A stretch of DNA of 64,000 nt from DATARH01 sp036268425. GTDB taxonomy: Bacteria; Pseudomonadota; Alphaproteobacteria; ATCC43930; CGMCC-115725. The stretch lies in contig DATAUE010000006.1 in NCBI GenBank assembly GCA_036268425.1, positions 28,472 to 92,471 of the forward strand, read 5' to 3'. The notes beneath the pieces were generated by a model, which was given only the letters and a program-made list of their open reading frames with translations, was not told the DNA's origin and did not search any database. Both the position numbers and the translations under genes were made by a program. Of this stretch, positions 24,460 to 33,927 are shown piece after piece; within the stretch, counting starts at the first letter, position 1; each line of letters begins with the position of its first letter.

Positions 24460-27386
24460 GAAGCCAGCCGGCTCGCAATCAGGGTGGATGGATCGATGCC
24501 ACGGGCCGCGAGCTGGATCAACTCCTCGCCATCGAGCACGAGGACGACCCGGCCGTCGCCTAGCACCGAGGCGCCGCCGACACCGGGAAACCGCGCCAGC
24601 CGCGGATCGAGATCTTTCAGAAACAATTCCTGGCGCTGTTCGATCGCATCGACTTCGAGGCCGATCATCTGGCGCCCGTTGGTGGTGATGACGATCGGCT
24701 CCAGCTCGCGTACTGGCGGTGCGGCGCCATTTCTCATGCCGAGCAGGTGCCCGAGATCGTAAAGCGGCAGTACCGATTGGCGATGCAGGATCGAGCGGTG
24801 CGCGCCGACCAGGCTGATCGAACCGGTCTCGATTTCGGCGACCGCCATGACGTGGCGTTCCGGTATCGCCAGGCTCTGGTCGCCCACCCGCACGATCAGC
24901 GCGGTCTGCAACGCCGCCGATACCGGCAGCACCAGCGTAAAAGTCGTGCCCTTGCCGCGCTCCGAGCGGGTGGTGATGTCGCCGTTCAGCCGGCGTACCG
25001 TCGAGAGGACGATATCCATACCGACGCCGCGCCCCGAGGTTTCGGTCACGCTCGCCGCCGTTGACAGGCCAGCCGCGAAGATGAACTGGAACAAAGCCGC
25101 CTGCGGCATTGCCGCGACCTGTGCCGGCGACGCCAATCCGCGGTCAATAACCTTGGCGCGGATCGCGTCGGCGTCGAGGCCGCGGCCGTCATCGGTGATT
25201 TCAATGTGGATTTCGGAACCGCGCTGCGCGGCGCGCAGGGTCAGTTGCGCGCGCTGCGGCTTGCCGACAATGCGCCGTTCCTCCGGGCCTTCGATGCCAT
25301 GATCGACAGCGTTGCGCACCATATGGATCAACGGGTCGGCCAGCGCTTCGACCATGCTCTTGTCGATGCGGACATCGCGGCCTTCGAGCACCAATTCGAC
25401 CGACTTGCCCTGTTGCTGGGCCAGATCGCGCACCATGCGCGGCAGGCGGTTGAAAACGACATCAACCGGCACGACGCGTAATTCGAGCGCCGCCTGGTGC
25501 AGCCGGCTCAGTAAACCGGAAATCAGTTCCTCGGTTTCGAGCAGGCGATGGTCGCGCTCGCGAAAATCCTGGAACGTCGCCATGAATTCGTTGCGCTGAT
25601 CACGCGACAGCCGGTCGACAAAAGTACTGGCCCGCGCCACCATCGCGCGCGAGCCGATGCCGCGGATCAGATGCGTCAGGGTTCCGGTCATCACCCGCAA
25701 TTCGCCGATATCGTCAAGAAAGGCATCGACGATATCGCCGCGCACCCGGATCAGGTTGGTCGCCGCATTGGGATGACCAGCAGTTGGAAGGCCGGCATCC
25801 GGCCCGGCCGCGACGCCGCCGGAGCGATCGAGCACCAGTTCGCCGGCCGGTGTATCGGTCAGCCGGCGCACCTGCTTGACGCAGCGCCGGTCGGGGTCCA
25901 GCACCTGTAATGAGGCGGCAAGCGCGCGCGGTTCGAGGGGCGACAGCGCGAGAAACTCGAACCAGCTTTCGCCGTCAGTCACGACCGTGCGGTTGGTGAT
26001 GGCCTGCGCCTCGGAGGTCAGCCAGCCCATCAATCCCCCGGCGATCGCCGGATCAGCTTCCAGGTGCACCAGGATTTCATAAGGAACCCGGTCGTCCTGC
26101 AAAATCCCGCGCTCCAGATCGGCGAGGTTCTCGTCCGACAGAACCGCCAGCAACTCCGTCGGGATGTAGAGCCCAGCGACGAGCCGCGCCTCGCCTTCGC
26201 CGTGCGACACCCGGTCGGCGGCCGAGGCCAGCAACGCCCGTAGCCGGAGGGTGAGATCGGCCGCCTCGTCTTCGCCAAAATCATCGGTGCGGCCAGTTTG
26301 TGCGCGATCGGTAATGTGGGCGAAGACATCGTCGGCCACATCAAGCAGCAATTCCGGCGGCTCGAGTTCGCCGCTGGCGACGCGGCCATAAAGATCCTCG
26401 ATCAGCAGCGTCATCTCCGCGGTACGCGCCAGCGACAGCGCCGCCATGATGCCGTAGAGGGTACGTGCGTGCCGGCTCATCGCAGCAGCGTCGGCCTCTA
26501 CCGCGAGACGATCGGCAGCAATCAGATCATCGCGCAGGCGATGATTGAGCGCGCCGATTGTCTGCGCGAGATGCAGCCGCTCGTCGCCGATGTTGTGGGC
26601 CAGCGCCGCCGAGAACGTCGCAGTGCCGGCATCCTGACCGGTAATCTCGGCCATAAGCTCGATTTGCAGCCTGATATCGCCGAGGCGGCTGAGCAGGTCG
26701 TGCCGCGTCGAATCGTCGAGCGCGACGGCGCAGGCCGGCGATTGCAGACGGGCGCACAACTCGCCGAAGCTCGCCGCCAGCGCATCGAAATTCATCACTT
26801 CGGCAGCGTGCGTCAGCGTTTCCGCGGCGTCGATCGCCGTTGCGCGCTCGGCGGGTTCCGCAGCCAGTGCGGCGCACAGATCGGCACCGCGGCCTTTCAG
26901 CATCTCGACGAATATCCCGAGCATTTCCGGGTCTTCGTGCAGCGGGGTGTCGCTGACAGAAGCGGCCGGTGCTGGCGGTTCGCTTGGCGTTTCGCCGCCG
27001 GCATGCGCGAAAGCCGCGGCAAGGCGGGCGATAACCTGGGGGTCGGGGGTCGCATCGCCGCGCTGGCCGGTGACCGCGTCGCGCATATTTTTCAGCGCGT
27101 CGACGGCCTGCAACAACAGGTCGGCCAAGTCTGCAGTCAGTGCGCTGCGACCCTCGCGGACCAGCCCCAGCAGGTTTTCGGCGTGGTGGGCGACGCTCTC
27201 CATGCCGAGCACGTCCATCGCCCGCGCCAACCCCTTGATCGAGTGGAACGAACGGAACAGCTGCGCGATTTCCGGCGCGGTGGTGCGCAGCGGGTCGGCC
27301 TGCGACAGGATCGGCTCGACCGCCTGCAGATGTTCCTCGGTCTCGACCGCGAACTCGGTCCACAGCGTATCGGCGAAGGTGTCCAT
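24456..27386 (-). CDS. cheA: chemotaxis-type histidine kinase CheA
   Basis: A 976-residue CheA. The HPt domain is N-terminal with the phospho-His at about residue 48 (RSFHSIKGLARAMDVLG). A long, poorly conserved central region follows, possibly further degenerate HPt-like bundles. Next come the dimerisation helices and then the ATPase: N box HMVRNAVDHGIEGPEER, G1 DDGRGLDADAI, G2 TSGRGVGMDIVLSTV and GKGTTFTLVLP. A CheW-like regulatory domain closes the protein (IVRVGDQSLAIPERHVMAV). No receiver domain is fused. It is longer than typical CheA (about 650-750) because of the central region. The gene lies 41 bases after cheY and overlaps the CheW-like gene by 4. Confidence 0.92.
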   Translation of the reverse strand: MDTFADTLWTEFAVETEEHLQAVEPILSQADPLRTTAPEIAQLFRSFHSIKGLARAMDVLGMESVAHHAENLLGLVREGRSALTADLADLLLQAVDALKNMRDAVTGQRGDATPDPQVIARLAAAFAHAGGETPSEPPAPAASVSDTPLHEDPEMLGIFVEMLKGRGADLCAALAAEPAERATAIDAAETLTHAAEVMNFDALAASFGELCARLQSPACAVALDDSTRHDLLSRLGDIRLQIELMAEITGQDAGTATFSAALAHNIGDERLHLAQTIGALNHRLRDDLIAADRLAVEADAAAMSRHARTLYGIMAALSLARTAEMTLLIEDLYGRVASGELEPPELLLDVADDVFAHITDRAQTGRTDDFGEDEAADLTLRLRALLASAADRVSHGEGEARLVAGLYIPTELLAVLSDENLADLERGILQDDRVPYEILVHLEADPAIAGGLMGWLTSEAQAITNRTVVTDGESWFEFLALSPLEPRALAASLQVLDPDRRCVKQVRRLTDTPAGELVLDRSGGVAAGPDAGLPTAGHPNAATNLIRVRGDIVDAFLDDIGELRVMTGTLTHLIRGIGSRAMVARASTFVDRLSRDQRNEFMATFQDFRERDHRLLETEELISGLLSRLHQAALELRVVPVDVVFNRLPRMVRDLAQQQGKSVELVLEGRDVRIDKSMVEALADPLIHMVRNAVDHGIEGPEERRIVGKPQRAQLTLRAAQRGSEIHIEITDDGRGLDADAIRAKVIDRGLASPAQVAAMPQAALFQFIFAAGLSTAASVTETSGRGVGMDIVLSTVRRLNGDITTRSERGKGTTFTLVLPVSAALQTALIVRVGDQSLAIPERHVMAVAEIETGSISLVGAHRSILHRQSVLPLYDLGHLLGMRNGAAPPVRELEPIVITTNGRQMIGLEVDAIEQRQELFLKDLDPRLARFPGVGGASVLGDGRVVLVLDGEELIQLAARGIDPSTLIASRLAS

Positions 27387-27427
27387 CGCCCGTCGGTCTC
27401 GCCGCTATAATCGGCGCTGCCGGGTCT

Positions 27428-27850
27428 TTATCCGGCCTCTTTGGTATCGAGCGCCAGGGCGCGGCGCAGCGACTGGACGATTTCGTGGCCTTTTTTGGCC
27501 TGCAGGTCGAGGCTCATTGCACCGGACGGTTTGGCGATAACGTCGACAGCGCCAAGGCGACGGGCTTCCACGGCCTGCGGCGAGCCGGTCTGCCCGACCG
27601 ACGACACCACGATGACCTTGGTTTTGCCGAGCAGGGTCAGCCGCTTCAGCATCTCGATGCCGGACATTTCCGGCATTTCGAGATCGAGCAGGATCGCTTC
27701 CGGTTTCAGTTCGCGAACGCGTTGCAGCCCCACCTTGCCGTTTTCGGCAAAGCCGACAACTTCGAGGTCTGGGTCGCTATCGACGATGTCCTTGATGATC
27801 GTCCGCATGATGAACGAATCATCGACGACAAGAATGGGCTTCTTGCTCAT
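27428..27850 (-). CDS. CheY-like response regulator
   Basis: A 140-residue stand-alone receiver domain. The acidic pocket is in ILVVDDSFIMR, the phospho-acceptor Asp in AILLDLEMPEMSG (near residue 56), the switch Ser in VIVVSSVGQTG and the Lys in VDVIAKPSG. There is no output domain, so it acts by protein contact. Its ATG overlaps the cheB stop by 4 bases. With no flagellar genes nearby its target is uncertain; the linked cyclase or a pilus motor are candidates. Confidence 0.9.
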   Translation of the reverse strand: MSKKPILVVDDSFIMRTIIKDIVDSDPDLEVVGFAENGKVGLQRVRELKPEAILLDLEMPEMSGIEMLKRLTLLGKTKVIVVSSVGQTGSPQAVEARRLGAVDVIAKPSGAMSLDLQAKKGHEIVQSLRRALALDTKEAG

Positions 27851-28983
27851 GGGTTTGCCATTTCAGCTTTACGCGGAGTGAAGGTTGCCGAAGCCCACTG
27901 GCGCAGCCGGCGGGCGATATCTTCAATGAGCAGCGACTCGCTGGCGATTCCGGCCTCGATTGCGGCGCTCGGCATGCCGCCGACGACACAGGTATCGGGG
28001 CGCTGCACCAGCACCGGCAGATTGCGGTGGGCCAGCCGCCGCGCGCCGCGCGTTCCGTCATTTCCCATGCCGGTCAGGATCACCACAACCGGGTTGCGGG
28101 CTGCCATCGCGACCGATTCGAACAACAAATCGGCAGAAGGATGCACGGCACCATCGGCTTGGGTCAACCGCAGCTCGAAGCCGCCGCCTTCGCGCGGCGC
28201 GATGACGGCGTCCTTGCCACCGGGCAGGATCGTCACTTCGCCCGGTATCACCGGCTTGCGGTGTTCGCCCTCGCGCACGACGATCCCGGCATCTTCGCTC
28301 AACGACTGTGCCAGACAGGCGGTGAAAAACTGCGGCATGTGCTGGGCGATGACAACCGGTGCGGCGGTGGTGCCGAGCGCTTTCAGCAATGTGCTGAGCG
28401 TTGTCGGACCGCCGGTCGATACGGCGATGGCAATCAGATCGACCGGGCCGTTGGGCGTGCAGGGCGCCCGCGCGAGCGGCATCGGCGGTGACACGGAAGT
28501 CGCGGTCGTTTTGGCCGTCCGATTGTCTGCCGCTGTTGCAGAGATGTGGCGGCGTTGCGCGAGCTGACGGATTTTGACCCGCAGCGACGCATCGATATGG
28601 CCGAGATCGGTTTTGGAGAACGCCGATTCCTTGGAGACAAAATCGGCGGCGCCGAAATGCAGAGCCTTCACCGTTGCGGTGGCCCCGGCCTGTGTATGGC
28701 CGCTGACCATGATGATGACCGGACGCGGGATGATTTCGGCGACAATCCGGCGCGTCGCTTCGAGCCCGTCCATGATCGGCATCTCGACGTCCATCGTGAT
28801 AACATCGGGCCGCAACTCGCGGGCCAGTGCAACCGCTTCCTCGCCGTTCTTTGCCTCGCCGACCACCCGCATGTCACCGTCGGTCTCGATGATCTGGCGC
28901 AGCGCAATTCGCATAAACCCAACATCGTCCGCTACCAGCACGCGCAGCGCGTCGCGCGTATACGCTTTGGCGGCCAGAGCCAT
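27847..28983 (-). CDS. cheB: CheB protein-glutamate methylesterase
   Basis: A 378-residue two-domain protein. The receiver domain at residues 10-130 has VLVADDVGFMRIALRQI and VITMDVEMPIMDGLEATRRI with its Asp. The C-terminal methylesterase domain has the catalytic Ser in IAVSTGGPTTLSTLLKAL, His in VIAQHMPQFFTACLAQSL and Asp in VILTGMGNDGTRGARRL. It demethylates receptor glutamyl esters and balances CheR. The ATG at 28983 gives an ATGA overlap with the upstream CheW gene; an in-frame ATG at 28998 is a possible alternative. Confidence 0.93.
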   Translation of the reverse strand: MALAAKAYTRDALRVLVADDVGFMRIALRQIIETDGDMRVVGEAKNGEEAVALARELRPDVITMDVEMPIMDGLEATRRIVAEIIPRPVIIMVSGHTQAGATATVKALHFGAADFVSKESAFSKTDLGHIDASLRVKIRQLAQRRHISATAADNRTAKTTATSVSPPMPLARAPCTPNGPVDLIAIAVSTGGPTTLSTLLKALGTTAAPVVIAQHMPQFFTACLAQSLSEDAGIVVREGEHRKPVIPGEVTILPGGKDAVIAPREGGGFELRLTQADGAVHPSADLLFESVAMAARNPVVVILTGMGNDGTRGARRLAHRNLPVLVQRPDTCVVGGMPSAAIEAGIASESLLIEDIARRLRQWASATFTPRKAEMANP

Positions 28984-30449
28984 CAGCCCCGGCTCCATAG
29001 GCGCGACGGCCGGATGAGGCGCAACAGTGTTCGGTCGTGCGTCGAACCGTCTGCGACGAATGCGACGCCCTCGATCAAATCGCCGCCGATTGCCGGTGTC
29101 GCAATATCGGCCGGGTGCAGCGCAACGATCTGCTTGACCCGGTCGACGCCGATTGCGCTGAGCCCGTCGCGGCCGCTCAGGATGACGTAGGCAGATGGCT
29201 CCCCATCGACAGCCCCCGCGCCGACAGCGCCTGCGCCTTCAGCCCCCGTGCCGGCAGCGGTACCGCAATGGTCGGGCGCATCGAGGCCGAGCCGATGGTG
29301 CAGCGCCGCGACCGGCACGATCCGGCCGCGCAGTTCGATGGCGGCGGCAGTTTGTGCCAGAAAATCGTCGTCGTTGGCGGCGCACGGCAGCCGGATTAAC
29401 GGCTGCGGTCCGACAATTCGGTCGACGCTGGCAATCGGCACGGCGAAATCCTGACCGGCCACCGAAAAGGCGAGATAGACCAGCCGTTCTTCCGCCGCGT
29501 CCTCGTCGCTTGCAGCAGCATTACCGTGACGGAAACCGGCAATGGCGCCGTACAATGCCGCCGGGATTATCGCCGCGAGATCGATTGTCTCGCCGTCCGC
29601 GGGGATGCCGTCGGGGTTCTGAAAGCGCAGCCCAACGACCCGGTCGAGCGCCAGCAACATCCGGTGCCCATCGATGTCAGCCAATGCGAAGCCGCCGGGC
29701 ATCCCCGCCTCCGGCAGATCCAGCAGCGCCGCCAGGGACAGGATCGGCAAGGCGCTGCCACGCAACACGCCGATCCCCAACAGGCCCTTCGGGGATCGCG
29801 GCAGCCGGGTCCACGGTACGGCGTCAAGCAACTCGATGATTGCGTCGCGATCGAGCTGAATCGCCTTGCCGCACACGTCGATCAAAATATAAGCCGCACC
29901 GTCGGGCGACAGGCTCGATCGGTGCACCTCATCCGGCACGACACCAAGCGGTGCCTGGCTCTCGACCGCAAGAAGCGGCGGCGCAAGCCCGGCGGCAATC
30001 AGCGGCGTCGGATCGATCAAATTGATATTGCTGAAATCGTCAAGAAGGTCGCGTGCGCTGGGGGCGTTGCCATCGACCGCCACGGCATGTTCCGGATCAA
30101 CCAGGACCACCCGCTCGACGCGGTCGATCCAGGCGCCGACACCGCCGCCTGAGCTTCTCAGGCGTACGATTTCTCCGCTCCCATCGTAGCTTCCAGGTGG
30201 GCGCCGGCGTCCCAGAAGGCGAGCGAGATCGACGATCGGCACAATCTGGCCGCCGAGATTGGCGGCGCCCAGCAAGGCCGCCGGCGCATGCGGCACCGCG
30301 GTCAATGGCGGCGGTGCGATTACCGTTTCGACGATCGCCATCGGCATCGCAAATTGTTCACCGGCGGCGGTGAAGATAAGCCAACTGCTGCCGCTGGAGT
30401 GCGGCGCTGCGGCAGTGCGGCGGTCGAAATGGTCATTCATCGCCGGCAT
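28983..30449 (-). CDS. triple-CheW-domain coupling protein
   Basis: A 488-residue protein with three CheW-like modules in tandem. Module 1 starts WLIFTAAGEQFAMPMAIVE and ends GGQIVPIVDLARLLG. Module 2 starts AAYILIDVCGKAIQLDRDA and ends GSALPILSLAALLDLP. Module 3 starts LVYLAFSVAGQDFAVPIAS and ends GRIVPVAALHHRLGL. Classical CheW has one module of about 150 residues, so this is a multivalent scaffold likely to crosslink receptors and CheA. It sits between cheR and cheB with short overlaps on both sides. An in-frame ATG at 30440 is an alternative start. Confidence 0.87.
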   Translation of the reverse strand: MPAMNDHFDRRTAAAPHSSGSSWLIFTAAGEQFAMPMAIVETVIAPPPLTAVPHAPAALLGAANLGGQIVPIVDLARLLGRRRPPGSYDGSGEIVRLRSSGGGVGAWIDRVERVVLVDPEHAVAVDGNAPSARDLLDDFSNINLIDPTPLIAAGLAPPLLAVESQAPLGVVPDEVHRSSLSPDGAAYILIDVCGKAIQLDRDAIIELLDAVPWTRLPRSPKGLLGIGVLRGSALPILSLAALLDLPEAGMPGGFALADIDGHRMLLALDRVVGLRFQNPDGIPADGETIDLAAIIPAALYGAIAGFRHGNAAASDEDAAEERLVYLAFSVAGQDFAVPIASVDRIVGPQPLIRLPCAANDDDFLAQTAAAIELRGRIVPVAALHHRLGLDAPDHCGTAAGTGAEGAGAVGAGAVDGEPSAYVILSGRDGLSAIGVDRVKQIVALHPADIATPAIGGDLIEGVAFVADGSTHDRTLLRLIRPSRLWSRG

Positions 30450-31437
30450 TAGCGGATTTTAGCGCATAGGCCAGCGCTCCGGCGCCCCAGCGCACGACAT
30501 AGGATGCCGGGTCGGCAAGAGCATCGGTTGGACCCAACAGCAGGTAGCCGCCCGGGCGCAACGATTGCCGCAGAGCGGCCTGTGCCCGGGTGCGAGCCGG
30601 TGCAGTCAGGTAGATCAACACATTGCGGCACAGTACGACATCGAAGCCGGCCTCGACCGGCGCATTTGCGGTCAAGTTGCAATGCTGGAAACGCACCACC
30701 CGGCCGATCGCGGGATGTACGCCGCGCCGCTCGATGTCACCGGTTTCGGGGCTTTTCGGCAATATCGGGAAAAATCTCTGCATCTCGCGCGGCAGATCGC
30801 GAAAGGCGCTCAGCCCTTCGGTGGAATAGACGGCGCTCTTCGCCTGGGCCAGAACCAATCGCGAAATATCGCTGCCGAGGACATCGAGTTGCCACGGCGG
30901 GCGGCAGACGATGCCGTGCTCGACGGTCTCGGCGGCAAATCCGGCATCGCGCAGCGCCAGCAAGGCGAGGATCGCCAGCGTGTAGGCTTCTTCGCCGGTC
31001 GAGCACCCGGCCGACCACAGGCGGAGCGTATGCCGCCCGCTGTGCGCCGCGGCGGCGATGATTTCCGGCAATATCCAGGTCAGCAGATTGAGTTGCGAGC
31101 GGTCGCGGTGAAAAAAGGTTTCGTGGACCGTCAGCGCTTCGATCAGACTCAGCCATTCGGGATCGTCCCCGGAGCACAGATGCAGTCGGCTGACCCAGGT
31201 GCCGAGTGTCGGCAAGGTGACTGAGGCCAGCACTCGCCCGAGTTTTGCCTCCATCATCCCGGTCATCTCGATTCCGGAAATGCGCTCGATATCCGTCGCG
31301 AGCCGCCGCATGATCAGCAATCTTGTATCGGTAATTTCCGGACGCACCGACTGCCGAAGATGTGCCGTACGGGTTTCGGAGAGCGCGCGCCGATGGGCGT
31401 CCATCGCCAGTTGCAGATCGCGGAGCGTCTCCTCCAT
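30433..31437 (-). CDS. cheR: CheR chemoreceptor glutamate methyltransferase
   Basis: A 334-residue protein with an N-terminal helical receptor-binding domain and a C-terminal Rossmann methyltransferase domain. The ALTVHETFFHRDRSQLNLL segment and the SAM-binding loop LRLWSAGCSTGEEAYTLAI are diagnostic. DVVLCRNVLIYL and LRPGGYLLLGPTDAL complete the fold. It methylates glutamates of the linked MCP. The ATG at 31437 is the first gene start after the MCP gene (146 bases), and its 3' end overlaps the triple-CheW gene. Confidence 0.92.
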   Translation of the reverse strand: MEETLRDLQLAMDAHRRALSETRTAHLRQSVRPEITDTRLLIMRRLATDIERISGIEMTGMMEAKLGRVLASVTLPTLGTWVSRLHLCSGDDPEWLSLIEALTVHETFFHRDRSQLNLLTWILPEIIAAAAHSGRHTLRLWSAGCSTGEEAYTLAILALLALRDAGFAAETVEHGIVCRPPWQLDVLGSDISRLVLAQAKSAVYSTEGLSAFRDLPREMQRFFPILPKSPETGDIERRGVHPAIGRVVRFQHCNLTANAPVEAGFDVVLCRNVLIYLTAPARTRAQAALRQSLRPGGYLLLGPTDALADPASYVVRWGAGALAYALKSANAGDE

Positions 31438-31583
31438 CCGACCGAATGATCCTATTGCGGCGTGTGGGTCAGCGATGCGCGCTGTTCACCGGTCGAGCAT
31501 AGCTGAATCCGGTGGTCGCGGCATTCATCTTCGCGGCGATCCGCTTTTTGCCTCCGGTGGTCTTGCAGCCGGTACGGCGCCCC

Positions 31584-33140
31584 TCAGAGTCCGACCTTCT
31601 TGAACTCGTCGACATCGACGCGCGACCGCTCGGCCAGCTTGGACAGATCGAGCATCGTCGCGGTGATTTCTTCCGCGGCGGTCGCGTTCGACTGGCCGAT
31701 GCGGGTCAATTCGGCGACGTTGCTATTGATGCCTTTGACCGTCACCTGCTGTTCTTCCATTGCGGTGGCGATGGCCCCGACGAGCCGGTCGCTCTGCTGC
31801 ACGCCGTCGGCGATCTGGTGCATGTTGTCGCTGACCTGCTGCGCCATCTCGACGCCGCGGCCGGCCGCTTCGGTAGCGTGCTCGACGAGGCCGGCGATCT
31901 CCTGCGCAAGGCTGCCGGAATTCTCCGCCAGTTTGCGTACCTCCTCAGCGACGACGGCAAACCCCTTGCCGTGCTCGCCGGCTCGCGCCGCTTCGATCGC
32001 GGCATTCAGCGCCAGCATATTGGTCTGGCTGGCAATGCGCGAGATAGCGCCGGCTATCTGGGCGATCTGATTGCTATTCTGCGAGATGACGTTCACCACA
32101 TCGACCATTGTGCTCATCCGGCTGATCCCGTCGGCGACAAGGTTGGCGGCATCTTTGGCCTGCTCGCTGGCCAGTTGCGTAGAGTGGGCGACCTCGGCAA
32201 TCGCCTCGGCGCTTTGCTGGAGCGCTGCGGCCGATTGCTTCAGCGCGGTCAACTGAATATTCGAGCCGTCCGAAACCTGACTGACGGCGGTGCTGGCCTG
32301 GGTGGCCGCCATTGCCACGCGGCGGATGTTTTCGGTGACCCGCTCGGTCAACCCCTGGGCGGCGATCGCTTGTTCCTGAAAGATCCCGAGAGCGCGCGCC
32401 ATGTCGCCGATCTCGTCGCCGCGCTCGCGGGCCGGTACGGCGACGCTCTTGTTGCCGGAAGCGAGCGCCGTCATCGCCGATCTGATGCGAGTGATCGGGC
32501 GCGTGATATAGCCAACGACCAGGGATATCGCGACAATGCCAAGCGCGACGCCGATCAGGCCCAGCACGATCATCGTCGCGAATTTCGATCGGTAGTATTT
32601 CTGCGTCAGGTCGGCGAGTTCCTGGATGTGCGTCGCATCGACCGCGGCGAGCGATTGTATCTCGTTGTTGAGGGCGGTGCGGTTGGCGCGGTTCTGGTCG
32701 TTGTCGCCGAACTCACGCGCTTCGGGCAGCGTCGCCTCGCGCGACAGGCGCACCAGTTCGGTGCGGAACCTGATGAACTCGTCGGCGCGCGCATTGGCAC
32801 GGTCCATCAGCATCTTGTCGGCGGGGTCGCTAAAGCCGGTCCATTCCGCCATCTTGGCTTTCAGCCCGGCAAGGTTCTTCAGGATCAGCGGCGCGTATTT
32901 TTCGGCTTCCGCAAGGTCGCGCGCCATATAGACGCCGCGCGAATCCATGACGACCGCAAGGATCAGGCCGTTGACCTGCTCTCCGACGATGGCCGCGTGG
33001 GTGACGTGCTGCATCTGGTGCACCCGGCGGTTGTACGTCCACATCGTCTGCACGCCGTCATAGCTGATAAAGGCGGCGACAACCGCCAGCAACAGCACGA
33101 CCGAACAGATCTTCGGTCCGAGCTTGATGTTCTTGAGCAG
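31584..33140 (-). CDS. methyl-accepting chemotaxis protein
   Basis: A 518-residue receptor: cytoplasmic N-terminus, first transmembrane helix (CSVVLLLAVVAAFISYDGV), a periplasmic sensing domain of about 160 residues, second helix (TMIVLGLIGVALGIVAISLV), HAMP (TRPITRIRSAMTALASGNK), and a long signalling domain with hairpin tip QTNMLALNAAIEAARAGEHG. The frame has no ATG near the N-terminus. The GTG at 33098 would cut into the first helix, whereas a CTG at 33138-33140 lies six bases after GGGGGAGG and gives a normal N-terminus (LLKNIKLGPK). I therefore use CTG. No C-terminal CheR/CheB tether pentapeptide is visible. Confidence 0.88.
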   Translation of the reverse strand: MLKNIKLGPKICSVVLLLAVVAAFISYDGVQTMWTYNRRVHQMQHVTHAAIVGEQVNGLILAVVMDSRGVYMARDLAEAEKYAPLILKNLAGLKAKMAEWTGFSDPADKMLMDRANARADEFIRFRTELVRLSREATLPEAREFGDNDQNRANRTALNNEIQSLAAVDATHIQELADLTQKYYRSKFATMIVLGLIGVALGIVAISLVVGYITRPITRIRSAMTALASGNKSVAVPARERGDEIGDMARALGIFQEQAIAAQGLTERVTENIRRVAMAATQASTAVSQVSDGSNIQLTALKQSAAALQQSAEAIAEVAHSTQLASEQAKDAANLVADGISRMSTMVDVVNVISQNSNQIAQIAGAISRIASQTNMLALNAAIEAARAGEHGKGFAVVAEEVRKLAENSGSLAQEIAGLVEHATEAAGRGVEMAQQVSDNMHQIADGVQQSDRLVGAIATAMEEQQVTVKGINSNVAELTRIGQSNATAAEEITATMLDLSKLAERSRVDVDEFKKVGL

Positions 33141-33254
33141 CTTAAGCCTCCCCCGCGGCAGCCCGGCGGTATCCGCTCAGGCAGCGCCAGAGGCAGAATA
33201 CCATAGGACGTGTCGGGATGTGTCACGGGGGGACGGTCGGAACCTGATGCGCGG

Positions 33255-33824
33255 TCAGAACAGCGGGGGAAACAACGCCCAGCTATGGCGACAATAATCG
33301 GTGTATTCCGGAAAGGTCAGCCGCATTCTTTCTTCTTCAAGCTGCATCTTGCGCAGCAAGGAGCCCAGCATCAAAGCCAAGGCGAGAAGCGCGCGCCACT
33401 CGCCGATCGCCAGGGCGGTGCCGGCCAGGGCGATCAGCAGCCCGGTATAGATCGGGTGACGGACCACCCGGTAAGGACCGGTGCGGATCAGCGTATGCTG
33501 GTCCTTGACCATGACGATCGAACTCCAGTTGCGGCCGAGATGCCAGCGCGCCCAGAATGCCAGGACGAGGCCGGCGGCGGTAAGCAGAGCGCCGATCACC
33601 GGCAGCACGATCCCGATCGGCAGGAACCGGCCGCGCAACGGTGGGATCAGGCTCGGCACCGCCAGCAACAGCAATGCGAGAATGCTCGGCGCACTGTAGC
33701 TCATGCGTGACATCCGACATTCCTCCCAGCGCGTCGGCTTTACATGACGCGCCGCAAGAAGCCAGCCGATGAGCCAGAAGATCCATAGCGAGATGATGAT
33801 TCGGCTGATTACGATGCCGGCCAT
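33255..33824 (-). CDS. isoprenylcysteine carboxyl methyltransferase family membrane protein
   Basis: A 189-residue integral membrane protein with about five helices. The ICMT/PEMT-like SAM-binding signature is in the C-terminal part: LIRTGPYRVVRHPIYTGLL, then EEERMRLTFPEYTDYCRHS. Bacterial members methylate unknown lipids or small molecules. The ATG at 33824 (MAGIVIS) follows a GAGGG site; an in-frame start at 33845 is possible. It is divergent from the dioxygenase gene. Confidence 0.85.
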   Translation of the reverse strand: MAGIVISRIIISLWIFWLIGWLLAARHVKPTRWEECRMSRMSYSAPSILALLLLAVPSLIPPLRGRFLPIGIVLPVIGALLTAAGLVLAFWARWHLGRNWSSIVMVKDQHTLIRTGPYRVVRHPIYTGLLIALAGTALAIGEWRALLALALMLGSLLRKMQLEEERMRLTFPEYTDYCRHSWALFPPLF

Positions 33825-33927
33825 GTGACCCTCGTGCTCGTACATGCGGGCAAGTGCGTTATTCCGCCGCGCGATCTGCTATTATAGCCTCGATAAACGG
33901 GTCGCTTTGAACAGACGGGGTGCAGCG

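Noticed and set aside
31512..33206. A 564-residue plus-strand frame opposite the MCP gene
   Set aside because: It is the antisense of a well-supported chemoreceptor. Composition is His/Arg/Asp-rich with no motif.
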